Source: Ziziphus jujuba (taxonomy: Eukaryota > Streptophyta > Magnoliopsida > Rosales > Rhamnaceae). Taken from it: 64,000 nt of DNA. Position numbers and translations under genes: made by a program. Location of the stretch: positions 2,368,501-2,432,500 of the forward strand of contig NC_083381.1 in the NCBI RefSeq assembly GCF_031755915.1. Reading direction: 5' to 3'. The notes beneath the pieces are model-generated. The model had not been told where the DNA came from. It ran no database searches and saw nothing but the letters and a program-made list of their open reading frames with translations. Positions 1 to 11,970 of the stretch are shown piece after piece. How positions within the stretch are numbered: position 1 is the stretch's first letter; every line of letters starts with the position of its first letter.

Positions 1-743
1 TGATGTAAAATAATGAAAAACTCAGTGAAGAGAGGAATGGTACTTATGGAGGGTGTGTTTTTCGGTGAAACGAAGAAGAAGAATGAAGAAGAAAATGAAT
101 TTAAGTTTAATGTGTAAGAATTGGTGGAGGGAGGAAAGAAAATGAAATTTGGTGTTTGTTAAAAAGCATGTGATTCGCACATGGGATATTAATGGTAATA
201 TTGTAAATTTCAAATGAATTATAAGAAAGCACATGATGGACACATGACAATGTAGTGGCCAACCAATAACTTTTGAGAGATTATGAAGATCACATGGGAA
301 GCATGAGAGGAGAAAGATGAGAGAAACTTCTTGGCATGGAGTGGGGTGTGTACATGCCAAAATGGCTTGGGGCAGCACCACTCTCTCTAAATGAGTTGCT
401 ATTTCCTTAATGAAGCATGATGTGAATTGCTTGGTATATGCGAAGTCGGCATGGTTCAATGCCACTCACTACATGAAGGTGATTCTACCTAACGAAGCAC
501 TGTGTGAAGTGAGGCATAGAACACCATGTGGAGTAGGATGTAAAGTGTGAAGTGGGACGTGTACATGCCAAAATGGCATGGGGGCAACACCACTCTCTCT
601 ATATAGTGGCTTAGTGAAGCATGAAGCATGGAGGTCCATGCTGAGGCCCACACTATTGAACTGGGAAGTATGCTTCTTTCACGTGTGATTGAAGTTGTTT
701 GGCGTGATGCTTGGTGTGTTGGCTGAGTGGTTCACACTAGAAA
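1..743. other. non-coding sequence left of the first solo LTR, probable old retrotransposon remnant
   Basis: No supportable gene. Two stretches, about 335-400 and 550-615, are imperfect copies of each other; both hold a GTACATGCCAAAATGGC core followed by CACCACTCTCTCTA. The sequence resumes beyond the solo LTR at 4132, where it looks like non-coding LTR-retrotransposon DNA, so this is probably the other half of the same host element. The open frames on the minus strand have no recognisable domain. Confidence 0.4.
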
Positions 744-1233
744 TGTCAGGACCCGTCCAAGATCCCCTACCGGAATTCTAAACAAGACCTGATCTTAGAT
801 AAACCCTACCAAATATTCCAATTGAAAATCTGACAGAATCTCCCTTAAGGGTTGGACTTACCTTAAATTTCCATGCATAGAAATGCACTTCTAATAATAT
901 CTCCTTATTCCTCCCACCTTACTACAATTTATTTTCCACAAATTTGCAACATTTCAAATTTAACAAGGAACCAGTACAATATTATAAATAAATGTCCAAT
1001 GTAGTATGCAAAGCATTATAAGATACATCAGAATATAAAATTAATACAAGAAAGACTGAAAGAAATAATACAAGATAGAAGGAAAAGAGATGAGAACTCC
1101 TTGGAATTCGGCAACAAACCAACACATCGAGCTTGCCCCAGACGATCAACATCTACTAACCTGGGTCTATGGGAACTAGATTTAAAAACATGAGATACTA
1201 ATCATCTCAGTGAGTGATCTAATGTACTGAACG

Positions 1234-1290
<57 letters not shown>

Positions 1291-4131
1291 TGATAAACTT
1301 GATTAATTAATAAAAAATAAATAAATAATTATATAAAATTGTAAATAAGTAAAATAAATCAATTAATTAATAAAAGAAATATTTAAATCAATTTAGAATA
1401 TCCATTTAAAATAAATCGTAAAAATATACTAGAATTTATTTTAAAACACCAAATCAATTTAAATAGTAAAATCAAGGTAAGATACATTTTAAAACAATAA
1501 TATGAATTGATAATTAAAACATAATAAAATTCCATAAAATTTATGTTAAAATCTCAAATTGAAATAAATAATAAAAACACCATTAAATACATTTTAAATA
1601 CGATTGTAGAATATTTTGTTTTGAAAATCATATCGAGGATATCTTAACGCACCATACTATATACTAGTGATATTCGACGGTGTCCAGCGTCCCAAAGCAT
1701 TGCCTGATGGGAAGATTAAAGAGATAAACCTGCATCCAGGCTGCCTTGGCATCCCAGCAGCACTGCCATGGAGAGGGTGGTTATAGCCATCATCAAACTT
1801 GCCTGTCCTCGGTCTGATGGCAACCACAGGAGAGTATATACATGTGCGCTCATCACATCTGTCCACATGCTAATCACATCCATAACTACAGAACACCGGA
1901 ACTATATGGGTGCGTCTAAAAACCAGTAAAATCATATGTTTTCCAAATCTCAAAATCTCATAATTACCACTGGATTAAGTACCTCTTTTTAAATCCATAT
2001 TATCCGCACTTCTTCAAACCATCATCGTAAATACATCAATTTAAAATTCATTCTCATAATCTCATTGATGCAAATATATCAAATTTCCAGTGGCATAAAG
2101 TCAATCCATAATATTTAATAACATAAAAATATTTTTGAAACATAATGCTTTAAAACAATATTTTTCTCAAATCCCCAAAATCACTTTAAATCAATATATC
2201 TTTAAGACCACGTAAAATTCATATATAATTAGCTTACTCAATTCTTCACTACCAGAAAATAAATTCCACAATTATTTCAATGCATAATAAATTCAAATAA
2301 TTATTTTCCTTCACATCCAAAAAATCAATCCATAAATCCAACCAATGTCCAAAATAATATTAACACCTCATGAATTTCATATATAAACTCATGCACATAA
2401 ATTTATTATGCATCAAAATTCATAAAATTGGTTCCACAATAACTTAATAAAAATTAAATTTGAATTTCCTCGAAATCAAAATATAATTTATATGCACAAT
2501 TATTTTACGAGCGTACTAGTTTAAATCGATATTTCTTTCTCAGATCTTCAAAACCAATTTGAATCAAATATTTCATTTAAACCTCATAAAATCTGCAATA
2601 ATCAAAATCCTATAGAACATTTTCAAACACATAATAAATCCATCAATAAAACTAACAATAATTTAAAATACATATTCCTTCAATCCCTCAAAATTCAATA
2701 TATGAAAATTTGTAATAAAATTGCATAAAGTCCCACAATGCATAAATTCATATAAATATATGTTTTTATTAAACATAGATATTCTACAATTAAATTCAAC
2801 AATAATTTAATAAAATTTTAAATCATAAATCTTTTAATCCAAATTATATAAACTGGAACACATACATCGAAATCATCACAGTTTGGCAATATAAATTCAT
2901 ATAAAAATTTTACTAAATATTCAACACATAGAACATATTTTTCAAATATTCATTTGACACAAAATATATATAATTTAACACCCCAAAATGATTTTGAAGG
3001 TGGATCACTCACCTCGAGCAATCAATTCAATCAAGATCCTCCATGGAATCGATTCCACAAGTCACATGTGCTCTTGCCGGAGATCGGACTCGTGGTGGCC
3101 GGAATTTCATAGGAAAGGTCTCGGGTTTAATATGCTCAAATCTCACAAACCATCAAGCACTGGGGGCAAAGGACCTCAGATTTGGATTCAAGGAGGTCAA
3201 ATTAGTGGGAGAGGGTAGGACGTGTCATCGGAAACTCACCAGAGGTGGGTTTTCCGATGAACTGCAATAGCCACAGGAAATTGCCACCACCGGCGGCCAA
3301 TGGCCGTTAAAATTGGTGGAGGGGTAGATCAGAGGATGGGTGAGATAATGGGACCAGCGGTAAGGCAAACAGAGGTTTGATTTGGGAGAAATTGGCTGAA
3401 GAAGGAATCGGCGCCGCAGTCGAAATCGCCTCGATCCGGGCATGTCGACGGTCAGTTGGCCATGATTTTTGGCTGGACGGCCAGAAATGAGGTGGGCTAC
3501 ACGGTGGTGCGGTGCATGTGCTGGTTGAGTATTCGAAAATGGGTCAACAATGTAAGGCCGATCCTCCCTCTCTCTCCTTTTTCTCTTTCCTCTTTTTCCT
3601 TCTCTCTTCTCTCTCCCCCTTTCTCAACTAATGAAAACAGCTCCTGTGGGTGCCACTGTGCACTCACGGGTTGGCCTAGCAATGACACATGGCACAATGT
3701 CATTAGGCACTGTGCACACATAGATCGATAAATAGTAACCGCTGTCTCAGAAAAACTTCACGGATCCATAACTTTCAAATCACATTTCCAAATTAGGCGT
3801 GCTGCTCTATGACCTCATCGACGAGTACTTCACGACCATATATGAGTTGAAGGTCAATTTTACAAGAATAAAAAGTCAACTCCGATACCCTTGGATAATT
3901 CGAACCTCAACATGTTCTGCTTATAACTTTCAAACTGTAAATAGGTTTTCAACGTGCTACTAGTCTACGGACTCGAGTCGATGCATACTTTGCAACAGTG
4001 CTTAGGTCAACTTAGAATTCTATCTAAAACAAAAAGCTAAAGTTTGAGCCCTTTCGATCAATGATGGTCAAACCCGGTCAACTTCGGTCAACTTGAGAAA
4101 ATTCCAATGTACTTCGAGATAGGGTGTTACA
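744..4131 (+). mobile_element. solo LTR, copy 1 of a ~3-kb LTR family
   Basis: The element starts TGTCAGGACC and ends GGGTGTTACA, with the TG...CA ends of an LTR. It is flanked by AGAAA (739-743) and AGAAG (4132-4136), a target duplication matching at 4 of 5 bases. Three other full copies (32589-35523 inverted, 45768-48523, 51861-54847) share the same ends and the landmarks in between, such as the ATCTCA-GTGAGTGA block near 1203. At 3388 bp it is the longest copy and carries a TAA microsatellite. There is no primer-binding site, polypurine tract or coding region, so it is a solo LTR and not a full element. Orientation is relative only; the true transcription strand is unknown. Confidence 0.85.
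1234..1289. repeat. (TAA)n microsatellite
   Basis: About 18 to 19 uninterrupted TAA triplets inside solo LTR copy 1. The other three copies have no such expansion here, so it arose after insertion and accounts for a little of the extra length. Confidence 0.97.
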
Positions 4132-4136
4132 AGAAG

Positions 4137-4837
4137 GGTGTGGACTTGGTACTATTGAAGAGAAAATGGTGTGGAATGAGCATGGACACGAGGGGGTACA
4201 TGTTGGAATTTTCCTACACTGGGCAGAAGTCACTTAAATGGCAATATCTTTCTCTATAGACCTCCAAATGATGTTCCGTAAAATTCTACAGAAACTAGAC
4301 ATTCACAGATTTCCATTCACAGATTTTCAAAATTGACCCATTTGCACAGTTCTTCTTCAGCATTTCATTCAATTCTTTCACCTTGTACTCCAATGCTCCA
4401 AACTAATCCAAAATACGAAAACATCTTCAAAACTTTGAATTTGAACCTCTAATCATCAAGAATTCTATAAAATGCAAGAAAAATAATTGTAAAAACTAAC
4501 ATTAAAATATCAAAATAAGCATATTAAATCTAATTATGACTTCATAAAATTTAAGGCAAAAATTTTAAAAGAAAGAGTGAAGGTTTAGAAAGAACTCGGG
4601 TTGCTTCTCGATAAGCGCTTGGTTTTGTGCCTCTAACTAGATATAGCCGAGCTAAAAACCAAATTTTAAACTTTAACTTTGGTTCTATTTGCTCTTCTTC
4701 AACGAAGAACTCTTGGCCCTTTATCGTTAAACTTGGAATAAACCATCATCTTTGCCTTGAAGCTCAATTGCACCAAATGAGAGCAATCGCTTAATTGTGA
4801 AGGTTCCCAAATCCTTAGTTTCAAAATTTTCAGGATC
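4137..4837. other. retrotransposon-derived non-coding sequence
   Basis: No open frame of note. The stretch near 4590-4640 (GGGTTGCTTCTCGATAAGCGCTTGG) resembles sequence I associate with non-coding parts of plant Tat/Ogre-type gypsy elements. That assignment is from memory and tentative. It continues the sequence left of position 744, so the solo LTR is nested in it. Confidence 0.35.
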
Positions 4838-5514
4838 ATGTTTCAAACTGGGAGTAAGAAAGTGAACTTTAATACACAAAATGAGGCTACATTTCACTTT
4901 CTGGTTGCTTTTCCTCTTTTTGTTTCACTTTTTCCTAGCTCAAACATTCTTAAGGGCATAATTGTGACGTTTGATATGATTCTGCCTGAGTCCGCACAAC
5001 CGACAACTTGCTGGAGTGCTGACCCGATCCGGATAAAGACCAGGCTAATCACAAGAGCTCAAACTAAGAGATTTAAGGACAACCTGGGAGCATTTATGCA
5101 GGAGATAATTAATTCTCTACAAAGCTTGTCCATACTTGAAGATACAAAGCCTATTCTAAGCATCAAAGTGGTGGAAGCCGATATGGACCCGGATAGTGGT
5201 TTTGGTGCAAATATGGACAACGGGCAGCATTAAATGGTTCCAATGCTTCATGGATTCAATAGATATGTCTAAGAGGTCATGGAATCTAGTTAAGGCAGCT
5301 TCAAAGGCAATCAAAAAGGGTTTGTATGGATAGCTTCAAAATTTGGCCTGCTTTTGCTGTTTTCTTGCTAGCTTTACTGTATTTTGTTGAGTTGGCTTTT
5401 TCTCTTTCTTCCAAGCAAGGGCAATGTGTGGCACTTCATATTGAGCTTATTTGGCATCCTACAAAGCATCTAGAAGCTGATTTGGAGCTCAAAGTGGTCA
5501 AAGATTGGTCATAG
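4838..5514 (+). pseudogene. gypsy-type polyprotein C-terminal remnant
   Basis: The 131-residue frame contains ITRAQTKRFKDNLGAFMQE, resembling the [ITR-(S/A)-x-(S/A)-KR-(F/I)-K-(E/D)] segment found after integrase at the C-terminus of many plant Ty3/gypsy polyproteins. Reverse transcriptase and integrase are absent upstream, so this is only the 3' tip of an element. A second copy of the same tip lies inverted at about 41503-42455. A 62-residue frame with a hydrophobic start (5326-5514) follows and is probably not a separate gene. Confidence 0.55.
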
Positions 5515-6123
5515 TCAACTTAGTAAAAAAGTTAGTATTTTAGTTTCCTAATTTGAATATACTTTTTGTTTTAGGAAACTACCATTACTTTTTGGTTTTT
5601 ATTTATTTATTTGCTGGAAAAATAAGTTTAGGAAATTTCTTATTTTAGTAGTTCAATTGTAAATTAATTAATTCCTAATTCAAAATAAAGGAATTAATTA
5701 ATCCAAATTAGTTTAGGAAACTAGGAAAAGTTAGTCACTTTTCTTTTCTCTACTTTCCTTTCCTCTACTTTCTTTTTCTCAACACTTTGTGTCCGATTTT
5801 GAATTAATTTTTTAGGGCTTTTGCTTTGTAATCTTAGCCTCTTTAAAGGCTTATTTATCAATGAGAAATAAGCTTGAATTTTATACAAAAATTATTTATG
5901 AGATTGAATCTCTCTTTGTTCTTTTGAACACCTAAAACACCATTAGTGAATTAGCGTTAGGTTGACTTATCAAAAGGCTTTCCATTACCTATTGTGGCGT
6001 CTTTATTATATACCAAGGTTTCTAATCACAAGTTGGTTAGGGGTCAAGGTGACCATTAAAACTTGAATATAATTAGATACAGGCTAATATAATGCGGGTT
6101 TAGGTACAGGTCATCCTAGGTTC
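5515..6123 (+). mobile_element. probable LTR or 3' untranslated end of the gypsy remnant
   Basis: This AT-rich stretch follows the polyprotein tip and is repeated in inverted orientation at about 41503-42060, after the second copy of the same tip. Homology between the two stops at CCTAGGTTCGT (near 6113-6123 and 41504-41514), which marks the element end within a few bases. The exact LTR start is not resolved. Confidence 0.45.
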
Positions 6124-7330
6124 GTCTCAACGTTGTTCTAACTCTTTAGAATTTTGTAATCCACCCTCTTTGGGAAGATTAAGAATTATGATCAATTTAT
6201 TCACATCCTTAAGCTTTTCATTGGGAACAAGAAATTCTTCTTCAACCATAGTAGTATTTTCAATATGCTTTTCTTAAATTTCTTCCATCTTTTTGAATTG
6301 CTTCATTGTTATATTCCCATGATCATCAATATCAAATTGCAAAATTCCAATGTATGGATGTACTTGTTGCTCTTGGATGGAGTCTTCCTTAGTATTAAAC
6401 TCAATGTTGGTAAACTCATAGGATTTTCCATAAAGCCTTGCAAAGCTTTCCATATCATCTTGCCTTCTTTAACTTCCTCTGCTGGTTCATTTTCCAATAG
6501 GAAATCTACAAATGGCAATGAGAGAGCTTCTAGTTCACAATTATTGACTATAACATCAACGATAGCACATCTCTCAGTTTCAACCTCTTCATTAGTTGAA
6601 GGATTCTCTAATTTATAATCATATAGTGTTTAAGATTCCTCAATAGAAATGTTTGACTCTACACAAGGTTCAACCATCCCAATTGTACCACAAGTTTGAA
6701 CTTCCCTTGATAATTCTACTTTGTTATCAATCTCTCTTCCTCATTGATAACTTTTCCAATAGATTGATCTTCCTTAAGCTTTGGGAATTCAAAGCCTCTT
6801 CACTTCTCAAAGTGTTTACCATACACTCTAGAAGATTGGAATCAGTTTCACTTGCAATCTTCCTTAAATCCTTATGCTTAACTTCATTTACAAATTGTCC
6901 AAATTATGCTTCCAAAGCTTTCATTAAAGAACTGAAGTCAACATAAAAAGCTTGAAGTTTGTCTATTTGAGATTCATACTCATTCATCCAATTTTGAACC
7001 TCATTTACAAAATAAACATCATATCCTCCAAAGACGGTTTATCTTTACTTGTTCTAAAAAATACCATTTGATGGAAGTTAGGCAATATTTCGGCCATAGC
7101 TCTTTGCAGCAAACCTAAGCTTTCATTAAAGAACCTAAGTAAACACAAAAAGCTTGACGTTTGTCTATTCGAGATTCATACTCATTCATCCAATTTCAAA
7201 CCGCATTTACAAATATAAACATCATATCCTCCAAAGACGGTTTATCTTTACTTGGTCTAGAAAATACCATTTGATGGAAGTTAGGCAATATTTCGGCCAT
7301 AGCTCTTTGCAGTAAATCTACAAACAGAAA
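6124..7330 (-). pseudogene. gypsy gag-region remnant with internal tandem duplication
   Basis: The minus strand carries a frameshifted, stop-ridden relative of plant gypsy gag. Readable pieces include DKPSLEDMMFI and, after a frame change, NEVQNWMNEYESQIDKLQA, typical of the glutamine-rich coiled part near the gag C-terminus. Next to it is a PFVDFLLENEP-type acidic stretch (6309-6518). About 200 bp is tandemly duplicated: the blocks starting near 6945 and 7147 are offset by 202 bases and end near 7128 and 7325. No zinc knuckle or protease could be read. It is a fragment, abutting an unrelated plus-strand gypsy end at about 6123. Confidence 0.55.
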
Positions 7331-8864
7331 TTAATAACTTAAGAAGACAAAAATAAAAAGCCTAAATTAAGAAGAACTAATGCAATTCCAATGTAAATGT
7401 TCGAAACTTTGCTAAGTATAAAAAATATTGATTAATTCTTTTTATTTAGGCACCAAATTTGACTAAAAACTAATGTAAATGTAAACTAAAACTAATATTA
7501 AAATTAAACTAAATTAGTAAGATAAGAAATCAAGAGAAACAACATACACAAGTAATGGACATGGCAAATATTATGATCCAAAACTCTAGGATATTGATTT
7601 CCCTCGTATTCTTCCTATAATTGAACTTAACTTCGGTGATTACTATTAGACTTCTACCTTTAATTCTAACCCTAGGGTTTCTAATTACATCCAATTTCCT
7701 ATCTCAGGGAAAATTAGAATCTACAGATAATTAGTGAAAATTCAAGAATTCCTTCCTAAATTAACCTAAAAAGCCATGCATTAATTCCCCTTTTCTAGGT
7801 TCCCCACTTCTTAATTAAGCTTTCCTACTCTAGTTAAAAAATAGGTTGTGTAATCCTAGTGACAAATTCATTAAATAACCTTTCCAAAAGGAGAAATTCA
7901 TAAATCTATCAAATACCCAATTGATTTCCAATCTAGTTAGGTATATTATAACATTAAATCCAAGGAATACACAAGAAAAGAATAGAATTGCACAATAATA
8001 CTCATCCATCATTCAATTACAATCCAAATGAAAGTTCCATCAATACCCTAGATAATAAATCTAGCAATACATGTATATAATATAAACCAAATTAAAAATA
8101 AAATGAATATTCATCATTAAACCCATGTCAAATACAATATATATATATATATATACAAATACAATTTAAAGAGTGATAAAAGATAGAGAAAACTTAAAGG
8201 AGGAGGAATCTTGTAAAGGAATCCCTTGAATCTTCAATCTTCTTCCAAGCTCAAGCTTTTTCTCTCTAGATTTAGCTCTTTCTCTCTCTAGATTAGTGTG
8301 TTGCTCTCTAGTTCTTCTCCAAGCTATCTACAATGGTGGCTCTGGTGGCTCCTCCCTTCTTCTTCTACCAAGCCACCTAAATAAAGCCTCAGCAAATTAT
8401 CTCCAAAACCTTGGCCTTTTTGGTTAAATCAAACCATTAAATCAAGATCAAAAGGTCTTAGATAGTGCACATGACTCTCACATGCCTATTTTAAATGAGG
8501 TTACATGATTTGCATATGCAAATCCCTACACTAAAGACACATGCCTTGCATATGCCCTCATCAAAACTACATTTTGACCAAAGTAAATGAAAGTCAAAAT
8601 TAGAAATTAAAGCATGGAAAGTCAACATTTTGAAAATCTTGAGTAATGGGTGGCATGTTTGACTTGGTTTAGGCATCGTGTGCATTCTTCTTCTCCAAGG
8701 TGATCTCCAAAGCTTTAAAAATCATGTAAATTAGCCTTAATTTCACTTTAAAGCTTATCTACACAAGTACACATAAACATGTCAAAATAACTATAAATGC
8801 TTGAATTTTCCATAAATAATCAAGCTATTGAAGACTAGATAAGTGAGTTAAAACTCACTTATCA
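7331..8864 (-). mobile_element. probable 5' LTR and leader of the minus-strand gypsy element
   Basis: The gag remnant lies downstream on the minus strand. On that strand the block begins TGATAAGTGAGTTTTAACTC, and its first 26 bases form a near-perfect hairpin (8839-8864). The boundary at 8864/8865 is sharp, because GulLO-flank sequence shared with 30360 and onward begins immediately after it. That fits an LTR end inserted in the GulLO flank. The far end of the LTR and the primer-binding site were not located. Confidence 0.4.
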
Positions 8865-10234
8865 CTTGTACTTCATTTCCATATGGCTTAAATGAGCAGA
8901 GCAGAAACAGATATGAATAAGAAAGGGAGACGAACAAATAGTGGTATCCAATTGTATGGTTTTAATGGGACCTCTCTAATCAAGTTGAAGCTCTTCCACT
9001 TCTTTCTTAGGGCTTTGCAATCATCCACCTGTCTAGCCAACTTAATCTCTCTTCAAGATTGTAGATTGTGGGAAAAATAACAAGAAAAAAAGAAAGAACA
9101 GAAGTGCTTTAAAAGTACAAAGAGTAGAAAACAGAGGAGGTCATGATGGGTTTCAATCGATTTTGTTGTTCATGCATTCTCTGATGAGAAATTCTTTATG
9201 GAAACTTCCAATTGACCCCTAGGGTCTGTGTTAGTTCTCATGCTTTTTTCCTTCAATTACTTTTTTCTGGATTTGGACATGAGCTTCTTCTTTTTTTTTT
9301 TCTTTTTTTTTTGAATTAAATAGTTAATGATTTGCTTAAGTTCATTTTATATATTTCTTCGATAGAAAAGAAAGAAATTTTTGTCCAATAATGAAATATT
9401 GGCTAGCAGGAAAAAAAGGCTTGACATAATGAAATTCTTGGCTGTTTTCTGCCTTCTTTATCCTGGATTTTATCCATTTCAGAAAATAAAGCTTCATAAA
9501 TGCTATTCCTATTAGTACTGGTTAAACGTAAGTAAATAACATGTCCTTAATTTGTAGTTCTTATACCAATTTGGAGGTATAGTACATGCATTTGGAAAAG
9601 ATAGAAGGTGGAGAGTGCATTAGAATTTTCATGGATTGAAGAAGGGTACAAAATGTAATAGAGACGAAGAGTTTGCTCAAGTGTTTTGGATGCTTAATAT
9701 AATTTAATGTGCAAACTTTCTTGAACAAGTATTTAACACAATGATGCCACAGAAGCTAATATTATATTTGACATTTCAAATTTTGAAAATCATATAAGAT
9801 AGCCATAGTGTGCTTTTGCAATCAACTAAAATATCACATTATTGTTCTATTGCATTTTATTCCATATCCACAAGGAAAACATTGAAACTTGATGTTGCAA
9901 TCAATATATATATATATATATTTGGTTCTCATATGCATTTTATGATCCTCTCATACCAATTCACATAAGGTGCTATGATGTTAATAATACTTATTTTAAT
10001 TGCTTATTAAACACTACTCGTCTAGTTTGTTTGCTATAATTAAGTGGAGAAACCGTGCTGTCCCTTATAAGTAGCAGTGACACAAAGTAGAGAAGAAAGC
10101 CTATATATCACAGGACCTTCCTCTGATTGAACTAGGTTTTTTACTGCGTAATCCAAGATACGCCAGAGTGTCCTCCGGCCTTTTGCTTGATGTTTGACAT
10201 TAACGGAGGAGGGCCAGAACTACTACTTCTCCTA
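8865..10234. repeat. GulLO tandem-unit flank, copy d1
   Basis: This is non-coding sequence repeated at 30341-31406 (d2), 55076-55147 plus 62277-62990 (d'), and partly at 49440-49754. Shared landmarks are the AAATGAGCAGAG block near 8892, the GGACATGAGCTT block near 9275, and the CATTTTATGAT block near 9937. It lies on the 3' side of the minus-strand GulLO copy a and belongs to the duplicated unit. TA dinucleotide runs occur near 9905. No gene is visible. Confidence 0.7.
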
Positions 10235-10825
10235 GAAATAAACTTTGACGAGAACAAGCCCTTGCATCCTTGAAAACTTGACAAGGCGTAGAGAAATAGC
10301 CCTTGCTTGGGCATAATGAATATCCTCTTTTCATTTGCACTAACCTTCCAGTGCACAACCTTCCTTGAAAATGGTTATCCCACCCTGCAGTCTAAGAAGT
10401 TAGTCGGTCCATTCACTAGAGAAGAGCGCCATTGGATCATACAATTTCTTTACAGCCAAGGACTTTTTAGTATTTTTATACTTTTTAATCACCCCATCAG
10501 GTATTATGTTTCGATTCTTCCCCCAGTGCGGCAATGCCCCGTATTTGATCACTGCCATTTGCTCTATTTCTCTAATGACATCCTCATAAAGCCTCGGAGC
10601 CTTTGAATCTTTACTTTGATAATATGTAAAATCAAAGTCCACTGCATCTTCTTCTTGCCTAGGTAAGCCCTGGAGGATGTAACATGGCTCAAAAGAATCC
10701 CACTGTCGAGTTCGAAGCCACACAGGGCCTTAGGTTGTAGCTCAACAAGCCTTTGCACATCTTGAATGAAGCTCTTAAATGAGGACATCCCAATACTGAA
10801 TGTATTTTGGTGAAAGAATTCACAT
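10235..10825 (-). pseudogene. GULLO: L-gulonolactone oxidase copy a, 3' block
   Basis: This is the C-terminal part of a plant L-gulonolactone oxidase, an FAD-dependent aldonolactone oxidoreductase. It matches copy c (63270-64000) along its length, including SLFKSFI-type, QPKALCG, FDFTYY, RLYEDVI, ALPHWGKNRN (the family's HWGK motif) and FSSEWTD. It is dead. A one-base deletion near 10645-10660 shifts frame after AYLGK, a stop (10400-10402) replaces Gln after SSEWTD, and the cysteine-rich tail has more damage. Reading upstream, it stops at 10825, where a Mutator-like element begins; coding resumes at 28638 with the TWDPRVE segment. The two blocks are one gene split by the insertion. Confidence 0.88.
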
Positions 10826-10920
10826 GGGGAATTTGGCCCAATACCCTCATAGGGACGAGGTTAACGATTTTTGCCCCCTCATTTGATATCTTTTTTGTTC
10901 TACCCCTTCAATTTTTGATA
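10826..10920 (+). repeat. MULE left terminal inverted repeat
   Basis: The first 18 bases are identical to the reverse complement of 28611-28628, and the next ~60 bases differ at only a few positions. The conserved core includes GAGGTTAACGATTTTT and CTCATTTGATATC. Similarity fades after about 10910. Confidence 0.92.
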
Positions 10921-11364
10921 ATCCCAAAATACCTTATATCCAAATTAAATATTTTTATTCCTTTTTTTTTTCCTATGTTTTTTTATTTCTTTTCTTCATC
11001 CGACTTTTCTCTTCTCCTTATAATCAATATCCAGCCCATTAGGAGCCCTCTGTTTCCTTTCGCATCGGCGGGATTGTAAGCTTGTAGACTGTGTGTTTTG
11101 AAGGAAATGGTGAAGAGGCAATTCAGAGAGAAAACTGCAGGGTTTTAGAGAGCCCTAGGAGCAGAAGCAGAAGCAGCAGGTAGGCAACAGCGAAGTAGGT
11201 AAGCATGAGGCTCATTTGATGAATCACTGGTAATCTTCTCCTCTCCATTTTCAAATTCTTAAGCTTTTCCCCAGACATTTTCTTACTCGTTTCGCTAATA
11301 ATGAAATAGTTTTTTTTTAAATAAATAATATATTTTAGATTGTTATAATTCAGGGCAGCATAAT

Positions 11365-11766
11365 TCACTGCTGCGAGAGGTGGGACGGCGATACTTCAGT
11401 GCGGTTTCAATACAGGAATACGCAAGGAGGAACTATGCAAGCAATGTCTCTGAGTATAACACTGTTATCGGTTCTCTCACCGCGCAGAGAAGGTAGATTC
11501 TAATTTTGATTTTCTTTTTGTGGTTTTGGAATTTTTTTTTTGGGAGAAATTGTGAAAGTTGTGTTCTTTTTTTTTTTTTTTTTTTTAATAACGGTGGTGG
11601 TAGGCATTTCTTGCTGAGAGATGTGTAGGATGATATGATGCTGGATGGAGTATAGCCAACTAGGGATACATTCCATTCTTTCATCGTTGGAACAATGAAA
11701 AGCTCTTGCTTGCAGGACGCTTTCTACTTTTCTGACCAAATGAAATCCATGGGTTTGGTCCCTGAT
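11365..11766 (+). pseudogene. PPR-protein gene fragment (At4g35850-like), two exons, captured
   Basis: Two exons with canonical borders, 11365-11492 and 11604-11766, are separated by a GT...AG intron. Exon 1 reads RRYFSAVSIQEYARRNYASN, then SEYNTVIGSLTAQRR. Exon 2 continues HFLLRDV, a stop, DDMMLDGV, a stop, PTRDTFHSFIVGTMK, then DAFYFSDQMKSMGLVPD. From memory this matches the N-terminal part of the mitochondrial pentatricopeptide-repeat protein of the Arabidopsis At4g35850 type, where the two stops (11626-11628, 11653-11655) are Tyr and Gln. The rest of the gene is missing. Keeping the intron shows it was copied as genomic DNA. It lies 450 bp inside the MULE terminus, like a Pack-MULE cargo. 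Confidence 0.75.
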
Positions 11767-11970
11767 GTATGTATTTGTATATATATACTTCTTCTTTTTT
11801 TTTTCATTTTTGTTTTTTTTCACATGGATCTGCATTAATTCTTATCTGCTGACTATTAAATTCTTTCAAGATTGGAAATTTTGTATAAAGTTACTTTGTG
11901 TTTTTTTTTTTTTCCCTAGCTATTACAATGTATTGCTTTGTGTTATAGGTTACTTTATATAACATTTTAG

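Noticed and set aside
22..651. Two open frames on the minus strand (147 and 60 codons)
   Set aside because: Cys/Leu/His-rich low-information sequence with internal repeats; no similarity to a known family that I can recognise.
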